Shown here in pieces: positions 54,796 to 63,837 of a DNA stretch of 64,000 nucleotides. This DNA comes from Phytoactinopolyspora mesophila (GTDB lineage Bacteria; Actinomycetota; Actinomycetes; Jiangellales; Jiangellaceae). The stretch is taken from the NCBI RefSeq assembly GCF_010122465.1, contig NZ_WLZY01000007.1:1-64000 (forward strand), read 5' to 3'. The notes beneath the pieces are model-generated. The model was given only the letters and a program-made list of their open reading frames with translations. It ran no database searches and was not told the origin of the DNA. The translations under genes were made by a program, and so were the position numbers. The first letter of the stretch is position 1. Every line of letters begins with the position of its first letter.

Positions 54796-55601
54796 CCTTT
54801 CAGTCCGACGGAGGCAACGCCCTGGACAAACTGTCGTTGCAGCACGAGATAGATCAGGAACGGAACCAGGAAGGAGACCGTCGCACCGGCCATCACGAGG
54901 CCGTACTCGGTGACGAAACGGCCCTGAAGCCTCGCTGCCGCCAAGGTGACTGTCTGCATGGATTCGTCGGAGATCACGACGAGCGGCCACAGGAAGTCGT
55001 TCCATGTCGTGAGAAACGTGAAGACCGTGAGAGCGACGAGCACCGGCCGGATCAAGGGGACCACGATGGCGACGAAGACCCTGCGGTCAGAAGCGCCGTC
55101 GATCCGGGCCGCCTCGAGCAACTCGTCCGGCACGTTCGACATGAACTGACGGATCAGGAAGACCCCGAAGGCGTTGATGATCGGCAGGATCAGGGCGATA
55201 TGAGTATTGAGCAGGCCGAGGTCCCGCACGATCACGAAGAGCGGGATCATCGTCACCTGAACCGGGACCATCATCGTGGCGATGTAAATCCAGAACAGCG
55301 TCTCAGATCCGGGAAACGGCTTCTTGGCGAAGGCGAAGGCGGCAAGCGAACTGACAACGAAGTTGACGACGCAGGCGAGCGTCACTACCAGAGCGCTGGT
55401 GACGAGTGCGCGGCCGAACCCGTAGTCGGTGAACAGCCGGACGAAGTTGTCGAGCTGCAGGCGGTCCGGGTCAAACGAAAGCGACACGGTGTCGGCCCGC
55501 TGGATGCCTGTCACGACCATGAAGGCGAACGGCAGCAGAGCCACCACGACCAGCAGAAGCAGTACACCGTTGACCCCTAGGTCGGCAATTCTCTTGAGCA
55601 T
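54792..55601 (-). CDS. Sugar ABC transporter permease (MalG/CUT1 type)
   Basis: A permease of 269 residues with six helices. The ATPase-contacting EAA loop is EAARIDGASDRRVFVAIVVPL near residue 185, and the MalG-like N-terminus is GVNGVLLLLVVVALLPFAFM. The frame is open far upstream, but ATG 55601 after GGGGAG gives the family length and an 8-bp gap to the preceding permease gene. It acts with the adjacent MalF-type permease and solute-binding lipoprotein. No ATPase gene is in the operon. Confidence 0.93.
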   Translation of the reverse strand: MLKRIADLGVNGVLLLLVVVALLPFAFMVVTGIQRADTVSLSFDPDRLQLDNFVRLFTDYGFGRALVTSALVVTLACVVNFVVSSLAAFAFAKKPFPGSETLFWIYIATMMVPVQVTMIPLFVIVRDLGLLNTHIALILPIINAFGVFLIRQFMSNVPDELLEAARIDGASDRRVFVAIVVPLIRPVLVALTVFTFLTTWNDFLWPLVVISDESMQTVTLAAARLQGRFVTEYGLVMAGATVSFLVPFLIYLVLQRQFVQGVASVGLKG

Positions 55602-55609
55602 CGTCTCCC

Positions 55610-56560
55610 CTACTTCCGGTTCAGCAAGACACGCTGGGCAAAGGAGACCAGGAAAACGATCACGAAGAGCACCATCGCCATCGCCGAGGCATACCCCATC
55701 TGCATGTTCTGAAAGGCCGCGCCATAGATGGCCATGACCAGCGTGACGGTGCCACCTCCCGGCCCGCCGGCCGTCATGGTGTACACGAGGTCGAAGACCT
55801 GGAACGACCAGATCGTGCCGAGGATGACCACGAGCAGTGTCACTGGCCGCAGTGAGGGGATGGTGATGCTCCAGAACTGCCGGATCCCCCCAGCACCATC
55901 GATGGAGGATGCCTCGTAGATCTCGTTGGGGATGGCGAGCATCCCCGCGTAATAGATGACCAGGAAGTACCCGATGTTCTTCCACACCGTGACGAGTGAG
56001 ACGACGACGAGCGCGGTGACGGGCTGTCCCAGCCAGTTGACGTTGTCAATCCCGGCGACGCCGAGCACAGTGTTGACCAGACCATGGTCGGTAGCCAGCA
56101 GATACCGCCACACACTGCCGACGATCACCATTGAGGCGATCACCGGGATGAACAGGGCGGATCGAACGAATGCCCCGAACCGGTGACGGGTCCGGCGCGC
56201 GACCATCGCCGCGATGACCAGCGCGAGCACAGTCTGCAACGGCACCGATATGAATGTGTAGACGAGCGTCTGCCACATGGCTTGCCGGAACGCGCCGTCG
56301 CTCAGAAGGGTCCGATAGTTGTCCGGCCCCACCCAGCTCGGTGATCGCAGCAATGAGTAGTCGGTGAGGCTGTAGTACGCCGACAACAGGATCGGCGTCA
56401 CGATGACCACCGCGATCACGACCAGGCTCGGCATGACGTACCAGACCCCGGAGAAGGGGCGGAGCTTGCTCGGCCGTCGTCCCGGCTTTCCCACGGTGCG
56501 ACCGGTGCCGACGTCGGCGTCGGCCTGAACCGCGCTCGCCTGCGTTCTGTTCGTCGTCAT
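55610..56560 (-). CDS. Sugar ABC transporter permease (MalF/CUT1 type)
   Basis: A permease of 316 residues. A basic cytosolic N-terminus of about 35 residues is followed by six helices (first: VWYVMPSLVVIAVVIVTPILL). The EAA loop is EASSIDGAGGIRQFWSITIP near residue 215. It starts 4 bp after the solute-binding gene stop. It pairs with the downstream MalG-type permease. Confidence 0.93.
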   Translation of the reverse strand: MTTNRTQASAVQADADVGTGRTVGKPGRRPSKLRPFSGVWYVMPSLVVIAVVIVTPILLSAYYSLTDYSLLRSPSWVGPDNYRTLLSDGAFRQAMWQTLVYTFISVPLQTVLALVIAAMVARRTRHRFGAFVRSALFIPVIASMVIVGSVWRYLLATDHGLVNTVLGVAGIDNVNWLGQPVTALVVVSLVTVWKNIGYFLVIYYAGMLAIPNEIYEASSIDGAGGIRQFWSITIPSLRPVTLLVVILGTIWSFQVFDLVYTMTAGGPGGGTVTLVMAIYGAAFQNMQMGYASAMAMVLFVIVFLVSFAQRVLLNRK

Positions 56561-56564
56561 ACCG

Positions 56565-57800
56565 TCAGTTCTGCGCGTTCTCGAGCGCGCGGTCGCCTGC
56601 CTCGGCGGCGTCAGTGAGCGCCTGCTCCGGGCTCTTCTGGCCGAGCATCATCTGTTGCAGATTGGTGTGCAGGGCGTTGTAGACCGACGAACTCCCGGCG
56701 ACGATCGGGAGGCTGCGCTGAATCTCCGGCTGTGCGTAGAAGCTCTCAAACACCTGCGGGCCGACGTACTCCGCGCCTTCGGTGAGCGGCGGGTACGGGG
56801 CGAGCTGATGGAACTGGGCCATTTGCTCCGGCGAGGTGATGTACGCAACCAGATCGGCACAAAGCTGCTTGTCCGGGCATTTGTCGAGCATCACCAGCGC
56901 ATCCGCTGCCACGAAGGTCGCTCTGGTCTGCCCTTCGAGGCTGTCGACGAAACCGAGTTCGAAGTCTCCCTCCTCGAAATTCGGATAACGTGCGTCCGAG
57001 GAGAAGACAAACGCCGTTTGACCCTGAGTGAACTGCGCCTCCACATCGTCGCCGATGAGACTCGTGACCGCCTCGGTCATGATGCCGGACTCACGCAACT
57101 CCCACAGGAACTCCGCGGCGGCAAGACCCTCGGCCGAGTCGAAGGCCGTCGCGGTGCCTTCCTCGTTGAAGAGTTCGCCACCGGCTTGCCATAGCAGCGG
57201 AAAGAAGGTCTCGTTCAACATCCCGGGGTGGCCGCCCCACGGCTGCTGGACGGGCGTGATACCCGCGTCGAGAAGCCTCTGGCAGGCCTCGAGGAATTCC
57301 ATCCACGTCTGCGGAGGTTCGTCGACCCCGGCCTCCCCGAGGAGATCAGCGTTGTAATAGAGCACCCGCGCTCCGCCGACGACGAGCGGGATCGCTACCT
57401 GCTCACCGCCTACCTGACCTTCGTCGAGGTAGAGATAGTCGGGAGCATCCGAGTTCGGCAGATAGTCATCGAACGGGACCAGCGCTCCTTGGGAGTGGTA
57501 ATCCCCAATCATCTCGGCGTACATCAGGCCGACATCCGGCCCTTCACCTCCAGTGATGCCGGTCAGATACGCTTCCTCGTAGTTCTCCCACGGGATGATC
57601 CGGACGTTGACGTCGACGCCATGCTCGTCCTCGAAGTTCTCGAGGATCGGCGCCCAATCCGAAGCGTCACTGATGTTCGCTTGGGGCGGCAGCCATAGAG
57701 CGAGCGAGTCGACGTCTCCGCCTTCGCCACCGCCGCAGGCCGTCAGCCCGACAGTGCCGATGACGGCGGCGCTAAGCATCGTTGATCGGCTGCGCTTCAT
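56565..57800 (-). CDS. Extracellular sugar-binding lipoprotein of an ABC importer
   Basis: A family 1 solute-binding protein of 411 residues. The lipoprotein signal is MKRSRSTMLSAAVIGTVGLTACGG with the lipobox L-T-A-C at Cys 22; the mature N-terminus is glycine/acid-rich. The body shows SBP_bac_1 features such as YEEAYLTGITGGEGPDVGLMY and LVVGGARVLYYNADLL. It anchors outside the membrane and delivers sugar to the two permeases downstream. GGAGGAAAC precedes the ATG. A LacI-type operator lies directly upstream. The substrate is unknown; the linked DUF4091 gene suggests a complex glycan fragment. Confidence 0.93.
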   Translation of the reverse strand: MKRSRSTMLSAAVIGTVGLTACGGGEGGDVDSLALWLPPQANISDASDWAPILENFEDEHGVDVNVRIIPWENYEEAYLTGITGGEGPDVGLMYAEMIGDYHSQGALVPFDDYLPNSDAPDYLYLDEGQVGGEQVAIPLVVGGARVLYYNADLLGEAGVDEPPQTWMEFLEACQRLLDAGITPVQQPWGGHPGMLNETFFPLLWQAGGELFNEEGTATAFDSAEGLAAAEFLWELRESGIMTEAVTSLIGDDVEAQFTQGQTAFVFSSDARYPNFEEGDFELGFVDSLEGQTRATFVAADALVMLDKCPDKQLCADLVAYITSPEQMAQFHQLAPYPPLTEGAEYVGPQVFESFYAQPEIQRSLPIVAGSSSVYNALHTNLQQMMLGQKSPEQALTDAAEAGDRALENAQN

Positions 57801-57819
57801 TGTTTCCTCCTAGTCGCGG

Positions 57820-57831
57820 GCAACCGCTTGC
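57820..57831. promoter_or_regulatory. LacI-family operator upstream of the ABC operon
   Basis: GCAACCGCTTGC fits the LacI-type pattern GCAAN-CG-NTTGC. It sits about 20 bp upstream of the solute-binding gene start, just before its ribosome binding site. A second dyad, CGTTG-N7-CAACG (57858-57874), lies further upstream. No LacI-type gene is adjacent, so the regulator must be elsewhere. Confidence 0.65.
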
Positions 57832-58274
57832 AGCGAGGGCGCTTCTCTTCATCTTTTCGTTGCACCCTACAACGACTATCGGGTCTTGACGCCTATTTCT
57901 GATCGAAATTTGCAGTCCGGCATCAGCTTTGAGCAGTCCCGACTCGGCCCTAGCGACATGTTGGCGTTTCGCCGAAAGCTAATCTGCGCTGCCCATTTGC
58001 CCACATGGACAGGGGACCGCGCGCGACAATGCCTGTTACTTGATGATTTAGCCGTCAATCAGTCAACTACCGTCATGTAGTGTGATCGAGCGTGGAGGAG
58101 ATGGAGAACCTTGGCCACACGCCGCCTGAGGCGTCGGCACTCAGGCTCAGGACGCGCAGGGCACCCCCGCGGCTCACGCCTAAGCCGTCCAGCCTCTCCG
58201 GAGGGCCACTCCCAGCTTCTTTCCCAGCCACGTCAGATGTGACCACGAGTGGCAAGCACTAGCCGGCAACGGCG

Positions 58275-58326
58275 GATGAGGCCGCGCGGGCGAGACTGGA
58301 TGCCTCGGTTACCGCGCGGCCTCATC
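58275..58326. terminator. 15-bp perfect inverted repeat downstream of nrdJ
   Basis: GATGAGGCCGCGCGG (58275-58289) pairs with CCGCGCGGCCTCATC (58312-58326) around a 22-nt loop. It is the second hairpin after nrdJ and could back up termination. Confidence 0.55.
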
Positions 58327-58360
58327 ACCAGCGGACGCGTCAGGGGGTCTTATTCGGAGC

Positions 58361-58386
58361 CGGGGCCTGGTTTCTGCCAGGCCCCG
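58361..58386 (-). terminator. Hairpin terminator of nrdJ
   Basis: CGGGGCCTGG, loop TTTCTG, CCAGGCCCCG: a perfect 10-bp stem 12 nt beyond the nrdJ stop. It is typical of GC-rich actinobacterial terminators without a strong U-tract. Confidence 0.75.
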
Positions 58387-58398
58387 GGTGTCTATTCG

Positions 58399-61287
58399 CT
58401 AGCTGCAGCCGCTAGTGGAACCGCAGCCTTCGCAGACGTAGCAGCTTCCCGCCGGGCGCATCTTCGTGCCACAGGTGACGCAGAGCGGCGCGTCGGTGCT
58501 GGTGCCCTGGAGGACTTCCAGCAACTCAGCTGACGTGTGGGCCTGGGCCGGAGCGGGTTTCGCGGCTTTCTCCTCGACCCTGCCAAGCGTTTCCACCGCT
58601 TCCGTCTCCGCAGCTGGCACCACGGGTGCGGACTGACGGAATGACTCGACCTCGACGTCGTCTTCGTCCACCGGCGCGTACTCGCCGGTCTGAAGTTGCT
58701 GCGTCCGCTCGGCAGCAGTGTGTATGCCGAGCGCGGACCTGGTCTCGAACGGCATGTGATCCAGCGCGAGACGGCGGAAGATGTAGTCCACCACACTCTG
58801 AGCCATTCGCACGTCTGGATCATCGGTGACGCCGGACGGCTCGAACCGCATGTTGGTGAACTTCTGCACGTACGTTTCGAGTGGGACGCCGTACTGCAGC
58901 GCTATGGAGATGGCGATGGAGAACGCATCCATCACACCGGCCAACGTGGAACCCTGCTTGCCGAGCTTGAGGAAGACTTCGCCCAGGCCGTCGTCCGGAT
59001 ACGAACCGGCCGTCACGTACCCCTCAGCACCTCCGACGGTGAACGACGTCGTGCGACTCGGACGCGATTTGGGCAGCCGCTTACGGATCGGCCGGTATTC
59101 AACCACGACTTCCCGCTCGGCTTCCTTACCCGACTTACGGGTGCTGCCGTCGGACAACGGCTGGCCCACCTTGCAGTTGTCACGATAGACGGCCAGCGCC
59201 TTCAGGCCGAGTTTCCAGCCCTGCAGATAGACGTTCTCGATCTCGTCGATCGTGGCCGATTCCGGCATGTTCACCGTCTTGCTGATGGCCCCGCTCAAGA
59301 AAGGCTGCACAGCGGCCATCATCTTGACATGGCCCATCGGCTCGATGGCTCGGGGCTGACCAGCCGCGCAGTCGAAGACCGAATAGTGCTCCGGCTTCAG
59401 GCCAGGGGCATCAACAACATTGCCGTGCTCGGCGATGTACTCGACGACCGCCTCGACGGTCTCCTCCGCGTAGCCGAGCTTGCGCAAGGCCTCAGGCACC
59501 GTGTGGTTGACGATCTGCATCGAGCCGCCACCCACCAGCTTCTTGAACTTCACCAGGGAGAAGTCAGGCTCGATGCCCGTGGTGTCGCAGTCCATCATGA
59601 AACCGATGGTGCCGGTAGGCGCCAGCAGACTCGCTTGGGCGTTCCGCCAGCCGTTCTTCTCACCGATCTTGTTGCCCTCTTGCCAGTATCGTGTCGCGAC
59701 CTTCTGCACATCCCCGTCGAGTGCGAAGTAGGTCCGCAAGGCATCGTTGGCAGCGGCGTGCTTTCGCATCACCCTGGCGTGTGCATCGGCGTTGCGGGCA
59801 TACCCCTCGTAGGGTCCCACCACACCGGCCAGTTCAGCCGAACGCTTGTAGGCGGCGCCAGTCATCAACGACGTGATCGCCGCGGCCAGGGCCCGGCCGG
59901 CGTCGGAGTCGTAAGCCAGGCCCGACGCCATGAGGAGCGCGCCGAGATTGGCATAACCGATGCCGAGCTGGCGGTAGGCCCGGGTGGTCTCGGTGATCTT
60001 CTCCGTCGGGAAATCGGCGAAGCTGATGGAGATGTCCATCGCGGTGATGATCAGCTCGACCGCGCGCGCGAACGTCTCTCCGTCGAAGCTGCCGTCGTCC
60101 TTCAGGAACTTCAGCAGGTTGAGGCTTGCCAGGTTGCAGCTGGAGTTGTCCAGGCTCATGTACTCCGAGCACGGATTGGACGCTGTGATCCGGCCGGTCT
60201 CAGGATTGGTGTGCCAGTCGTTGATGATGTCGTCGTACTGGATGCCGGGATCGGCGCACTCCCAGGCGGCCTTCGCCATCTTGCGGAAGAGCTCACGCGC
60301 ATCAACGGTCTCGACGGTTTCACCGGTCATCCGCGCCCGAAGGTCGAACGGAGTGCCGTCCTCGACGGCGCGCATGAACTCGTCGGATACCCGAACTGAG
60401 TTGTTCGCGTTCTGGTACTGCACCGACACGATGTCTTTGCCGCCGAGGTCCATCTCGAATCCGGCATCACGCAACGCACGGATCTTGTCTTCCTCGCGAG
60501 ACTTCGTTTCGATGAATTCCTCGATGTCGGGATGGTCCACGTCCAGCACGACCATCTTCGCCGCCCGTCGGGTGGCACCGCCGGACTTGATGGTTCCCGC
60601 CGACGCGTCAGCTCCGCGCATGAAGCTGACAGGTCCCGAAGCGGTGCCCCCCGAAGAGAGCAACTCCTTGCTGGAGCGGATCCTGGACAGGTTGAGACCA
60701 GCCCCGGAGCCACCCTTGAAGATCATTCCTTCTTCGCGATACCAGTTCAGGATGGACTCCATCGAGTCATCCACCGAGAGAATGAAGCAGGCGCTCACCT
60801 GCTGAGGCGATGCGGTACCGACGTTGAACCACACTGGGGAGTTGAAGCTGAATACCTGGTGGAGGAGCATCCAGGTCAGCTCGTGTTCGAACACCTCCGC
60901 GTCATCCGGGGTGGCAAAGTACCCGAATTTCTCCCCGGCCTGACGGTACGACTTGACCACACGGTCGATGAGCTGACGCAGGCTCCACTCACGGGCATCG
61001 GTCCCGACCGCGCCACGGAAGTACTTCGTCGTCACGATGGTCGAAGCGTTCAGGGTCCAGAAGTCCGGGAACTCAACGCCCTTCTGCTCGAAGAACGTCT
61101 CCCCCGTCTGCCAGTTCTGCTGGCTGACGTCACGGCGTTCCCAGGCCACCTCGTCGTAGGGGTGCACACCAGCCGTCGTGAACATCCGCTCGATGGTGAT
61201 TCCCCGTGCGGCGCCCTTGGCCTTGGCCTTCCCGGCGCCCCTGGCTCCGGTACCGCCACGACTAGTGCCGCTCACCGTCTCTGTCAT
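58399..61287 (-). CDS. nrdJ: Vitamin B12-dependent (class II) ribonucleoside-diphosphate reductase
   Basis: An adenosylcobalamin-dependent reductase of 962 residues that makes dNTP precursors without oxygen dependence. The substrate-site region QVSACFILSVDDSMES is near residue 167, GGSGAGLNLSRIRSS near 195, the C-x-E active loop SNPCSEYMSLDNSSCNLASL near 371, and LAPTGTIGFMMDCDTTGIEP near 560. The C-terminal tail CVTCGTKMRPAGSCYVCEGC...GCS is a zinc-ribbon plus redox cysteines, typical of the long actinobacterial NrdJ. GGGAGAGATAC precedes the ATG. It follows nrdR by 112 bp, as in Streptomyces nrdRJ. No cobalamin riboswitch is seen. Confidence 0.97.
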   Translation of the reverse strand: MTETVSGTSRGGTGARGAGKAKAKGAARGITIERMFTTAGVHPYDEVAWERRDVSQQNWQTGETFFEQKGVEFPDFWTLNASTIVTTKYFRGAVGTDAREWSLRQLIDRVVKSYRQAGEKFGYFATPDDAEVFEHELTWMLLHQVFSFNSPVWFNVGTASPQQVSACFILSVDDSMESILNWYREEGMIFKGGSGAGLNLSRIRSSKELLSSGGTASGPVSFMRGADASAGTIKSGGATRRAAKMVVLDVDHPDIEEFIETKSREEDKIRALRDAGFEMDLGGKDIVSVQYQNANNSVRVSDEFMRAVEDGTPFDLRARMTGETVETVDARELFRKMAKAAWECADPGIQYDDIINDWHTNPETGRITASNPCSEYMSLDNSSCNLASLNLLKFLKDDGSFDGETFARAVELIITAMDISISFADFPTEKITETTRAYRQLGIGYANLGALLMASGLAYDSDAGRALAAAITSLMTGAAYKRSAELAGVVGPYEGYARNADAHARVMRKHAAANDALRTYFALDGDVQKVATRYWQEGNKIGEKNGWRNAQASLLAPTGTIGFMMDCDTTGIEPDFSLVKFKKLVGGGSMQIVNHTVPEALRKLGYAEETVEAVVEYIAEHGNVVDAPGLKPEHYSVFDCAAGQPRAIEPMGHVKMMAAVQPFLSGAISKTVNMPESATIDEIENVYLQGWKLGLKALAVYRDNCKVGQPLSDGSTRKSGKEAEREVVVEYRPIRKRLPKSRPSRTTSFTVGGAEGYVTAGSYPDDGLGEVFLKLGKQGSTLAGVMDAFSIAISIALQYGVPLETYVQKFTNMRFEPSGVTDDPDVRMAQSVVDYIFRRLALDHMPFETRSALGIHTAAERTQQLQTGEYAPVDEDDVEVESFRQSAPVVPAAETEAVETLGRVEEKAAKPAPAQAHTSAELLEVLQGTSTDAPLCVTCGTKMRPAGSCYVCEGCGSTSGCS

Positions 61288-61399
61288 GTATCTCTCCCGT
61301 TTGTGTCTTGTTCCCCCGTGGCCGCTGCCGAGTCAATGACTCCCGTCAGCGGATGGAGAGCCCGCTCTTCGGTTCCTGCTGTATCCACAGCGATGGCAT

Positions 61400-61870
61400 C
61401 TAGTGCAATTGGGAAGCATCCTCGACCCGGCCGCCCCGCAACACCGCGATCTCAGCCTCGAAGTCGGCCAGCGTGTCGAAACTGCGGTACACACTGGCGA
61501 ACCTCAGATAGGCGACCTCGTCTAGCTCACGTAGCGGTTCGAGAATGGCCAAGCCGACCTCATGGCTCGGGATCTCGGCGCACCCGGCAGCTCGAAAATG
61601 CTCTTCAACCTGCTGAGCCAGCCGGGCCAGTGAGTCATCCCCGACGCCGCGCCCCTGACACGCTTTCCGGACTCCGAGGATGACCTTGTCCCGGCTGAAC
61701 GGCTCGGTAGCGCCTGATCTCTTCACCACGGCCAGCGTCAGCTGTTCAACCGTGGTAAACCGCCGCTCACAAGACGGACATTGCCGACGCCGCCGGATGG
61801 CCGCGCCGTCGTCAGCTGTTCTGCTGTCAACCACACGACTGTCCGGGTGACGACAGAAGGGACAGTTCAC
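61400..61870 (-). CDS. nrdR: Transcriptional repressor NrdR
   Basis: An ATP/dATP-sensing repressor of ribonucleotide reductase genes, 156 residues. The N-terminal zinc ribbon is [15 protein letters not shown]...[12 protein letters not shown], followed by an ATP-cone ([20 protein letters not shown]) up to about residue 140. The frame is open upstream, but GTG 61870 starts the canonical N-terminus after GGGGGAGCGCGC. It is operonic with nrdJ. A possible NrdR box about 100 bp upstream suggests autoregulation. Confidence 0.96.
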   Translation of the reverse strand: MNCPFCRHPDSRVVDSRTADDGAAIRRRRQCPSCERRFTTVEQLTLAVVKRSGATEPFSRDKVILGVRKACQGRGVGDDSLARLAQQVEEHFRAAGCAEIPSHEVGLAILEPLRELDEVAYLRFASVYRSFDTLADFEAEIAVLRGGRVEDASQLH

Positions 61871-61966
61871 GCGCGCTCCCCCTTCCAGCGGGTCCGGGGC
61901 TGTGGAATAGCTGGGGACAACCTGTGCATGGCCAACCACAACCTGTGGACTACTTACACATATGTA

Positions 61967-61983
61967 ACTACTAGATATAGGGG
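61967..61983 (-). promoter_or_regulatory. Possible NrdR box upstream of nrdR
   Basis: Read on the nrdR strand, CCCCTATATCTAGTAGT is an AT-rich island resembling the 16-bp NrdR consensus (ACAC-TATAT-NTGTGT type). A neighbouring TTACATATGTGTAA could be the second of the usual pair. The match is partial, so this is tentative. Confidence 0.4.
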
Positions 61984-62138
61984 TAACCGTACGTCGCGGT
62001 CGCGACGTTCGCAACCACAATGGTCGGATACGGGCCACGCAGCTTGTCTCTGCAGGTCACGGCACGTCATGAGGCCACCTCTCGGCGAGTCGCCTCGCAC
62101 GCGCCAGCTGCCCGAAAATCAGACCGGAAGGTCCGCCG

Positions 62139-62738
62139 TCAGCCCAGCCCTAGCGGAACCAGCAGCGTATCCCCAGGATGGATGTCGCTACCGGATCGGA
62201 GGCCGTTCAGCTCGATGATCGCGTCGACCAGTGGGCGTGGATCTGCATCCGGGTTGACCGCCCGGGCAACGTGCCACAGCGTATCTCCGGCTTCGACCGG
62301 GACCGAAACCGTCTGGGCATCGGAGCCGGCGCCGTTGCCCTGCTGCGCGAACGGCAGGGCCGCCGCAGCGATCAGCACAACCCAGATGAGCGCCACGACG
62401 ATCCGGCCCCGCCTGGTGAGCCTGGAGCCGTGCATACTGGGCGCTGCCGCCGACGAACACGAGCGCACCGCCGCCCTGCCGGGCGACACGCGCCGGACAC
62501 CGACGGGCTGACGGTCACCAAGCTGACGGTCACCAATCGGAGCCGGCCGGACACGTCGCACGCGCACTGGAGCCTCGCTGGCAGCCTCCTCCACAGGCGC
62601 CGCACCCGGGCCGGCGACACGCCCGGACGCCCGGCCGAGCATCACGACACGCCGGCCGTGCTCACGCGTGGCCCCGCGGGACTCCCCGGCTGCCTGGGCC
62701 TCCGTCTTCCGCACAGTGGCTGCTGTGATGATCGCCAT
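62139..62738 (-). CDS. LysM-domain SOS-linked cell division suppressor (Rv2719c/YneA/DivS-like)
   Basis: A protein of 199 residues from ATG 62738, which has GGAGGTAGAGGTA just upstream; the longer open frame crosses the lexA promoter. A basic cytosolic N-terminus of about 115 residues (Arg/Ala/Pro-rich) is followed by one helix near 118-138 (RIVVALIWVVLIAAAALPFA). A C-terminal LysM domain follows (VEAGDTLWHVARAVNPDADPRP...IHPGDTLLVPLGLG). Location divergent from lexA and next to nrdR copies the mycobacterial Rv2719c-lexA arrangement, where the protein inhibits division during SOS. A perfect SOS box lies about 45 bp upstream. Confidence 0.85.
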   Translation of the reverse strand: MAIITAATVRKTEAQAAGESRGATREHGRRVVMLGRASGRVAGPGAAPVEEAASEAPVRVRRVRPAPIGDRQLGDRQPVGVRRVSPGRAAVRSCSSAAAPSMHGSRLTRRGRIVVALIWVVLIAAAALPFAQQGNGAGSDAQTVSVPVEAGDTLWHVARAVNPDADPRPLVDAIIELNGLRSGSDIHPGDTLLVPLGLG

Positions 62739-62780
62739 TACCTCTACCTCCGGTTCTTCGCGATCAGACTGCCCGAGGAC

Positions 62781-62794
62781 CGAACAGCCGTTCG
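62781..62794. promoter_or_regulatory. SOS (LexA) box 1, LysM-gene side
   Basis: CGAACAGCCGTTCG perfectly fits the actinobacterial LexA consensus CGAAC-N4-GTTCG. It lies 43 bp upstream of the LysM gene start and probably controls it. A degenerate second half (AGAACATCCGTGCG, 62797-62810) is adjacent. Confidence 0.85.
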
Positions 62795-62850
62795 ATAGAA
62801 CATCCGTGCGAATAGTTCTACACGGAGGCACTGACAATGTCGAGAAAATC

Positions 62851-62866
62851 TCGAACAGATGTTTGA
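62851..62866. promoter_or_regulatory. SOS (LexA) box 2, on the lexA promoter
   Basis: TCGAACAGATGTTTGA matches the consensus with one core mismatch. It overlaps the -35 hexamer of the predicted lexA promoter, so LexA binding would block RNA polymerase directly (autorepression). Confidence 0.75.
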
Positions 62867-62891
62867 TCGTGTCGCTGTTTCGGGCTAACCT
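62863..62891 (+). promoter_or_regulatory. Predicted lexA promoter
   Basis: -35 TTGATC (62863-62868) and -10 TAACCT (62886-62891) with an exact 17-bp spacer, giving a leader of about 85 nt before the lexA GTG. Confidence 0.65.
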
Positions 62892-62982
62892 GACACCGTC
62901 AGCACATGACGCACGGAGGGCCGGTCCGCAGCTTTGAGCATCCATCGCCGGCCGTGCGGTACAAGTAATCGGAGGTAGCGTC

Positions 62983-63732
62983 GTGGCCAGGCAAGGCAGC
63001 AAGGAACAAGGGTCGGGCAAACAGACCACTGCGCGGGGCGCCTCTATTCATCAGTTTCCGGACCCCACCACGGGCGGCAGGCCCATCCTCACGCCGCGCC
63101 AGTGGAAGGTGCTCGAGGTCATCCGTGACTCGGTCGAGCGACGGGGTTACCCGCCGAGCATGCGAGAGATCGGCGAGGCAGCCGGCCTGGCCAGTCCGTC
63201 CAGCGTCTCGCACCAACTCACCGTCTTGGAAGCCAAGGGGTACATCCGCAGAGATCCGCACCGGCCCCGCGCGCTCGAGGTACTCGCCCCGCCGCCCGCG
63301 GAGGACGGCGGTGTTGATGCCGAAGCACCGATCGCCGCAGATGAGCCGTCGCTTCCAACCCCGTCGTACGTGCCGCTCGTCGGCCGCATCGCCGCCGGAG
63401 GTCCGGTCCTCGCCGAGCAAGCTGTTGAAGACGTCTTCCCGCTCCCCCGTGAGCTGGTCGGTGAAGGCAACCTGTTCATGCTGAACGTCACCGGCGATTC
63501 GATGCTCGATGCCGCCATTTGTGATGGCGACTGGGTCGTCGTACGTCAGCAAGATGTGGCAGAGAACGGCGAGATCGTCGCAGCCATGCTCGACGGAGAA
63601 GCCACGGTGAAAACGTACAAGCAACGTGATGGCCACGTTTGGCTACTGCCTCACAATGACTCGTACGAGCCGATTCCTGGTGACTCTGCCACCATCCTCG
63701 GTCGCGTCGTAGCCGTAATGCGCCGCATCTAG
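62983..63732 (+). CDS. lexA: SOS response repressor LexA
   Basis: A self-cleaving repressor of 249 residues. A 30-residue leader is followed by the winged helix ([41 protein letters not shown]). The Ala-Gly cleavage site is in [12 protein letters not shown] near residue 138, the catalytic Ser in [10 protein letters not shown] near 171, and the Lys in [10 protein letters not shown] near 208. GTG 62983 follows GGAGGTAGCGTC. It is autoregulated through SOS box 2 and shares the divergent region with the LysM gene. Confidence 0.97.
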   Translation: MARQGSKEQGSGKQTTARGASIHQFPDPTTGGRPILTPRQWKVLEVIRDSVERRGYPPSMREIGEAAGLASPSSVSHQLTVLEAKGYIRRDPHRPRALEVLAPPPAEDGGVDAEAPIAADEPSLPTPSYVPLVGRIAAGGPVLAEQAVEDVFPLPRELVGEGNLFMLNVTGDSMLDAAICDGDWVVVRQQDVAENGEIVAAMLDGEATVKTYKQRDGHVWLLPHNDSYEPIPGDSATILGRVVAVMRRI

Positions 63733-63742
63733 CTACTCCGAG

Positions 63743-63800
63743 ACCGCCGGTCAGGGCTCGGGCGGGCATCGGCGAGCGAGGAACAAGCGAGTCCGCGGGC
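63743..63800. repeat. Variable-arm element, partial copy D3
   Basis: A stretch of 54 bp (63747-63800) is identical to 63860-63913 in D2, i.e. CCGGTC plus 48 nt of core. It then switches to an unrelated right side (AGACCCTTGCTCCC) that does not pair with the left side. It starts 14 bp after the lexA stop codon. Confidence 0.85.
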
Positions 63801-63837
63801 AGACCCTTGCTCCCCCAGCCGAGCCGACGAACCACCC

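Larger units (their letters stand above)
57801..58398. other. 600-bp gene-free region between nrdJ and the ABC operon
   Basis: It contains the ABC operon promoter/operator region (57801-57900), an AT-richer stretch near 57890-58080 with no recognisable gene, and two hairpins at the nrdJ side. Short frames of about 60 codons on both strands have no recognisable content. Confidence 0.55.

Noticed and set aside
57876-58255. Two minus-strand frames of about 60 codons as a small regulator for the ABC operon
   Set aside because: Neither shows a helix-turn-helix or ribosome binding site, and no LacI-like sequence is recognisable.
61871-62138. Possible cobalamin riboswitch controlling nrdRJ
   Set aside because: I could not find the B12-box or the expected helices; the only notable feature is an NrdR-like AT-rich island.
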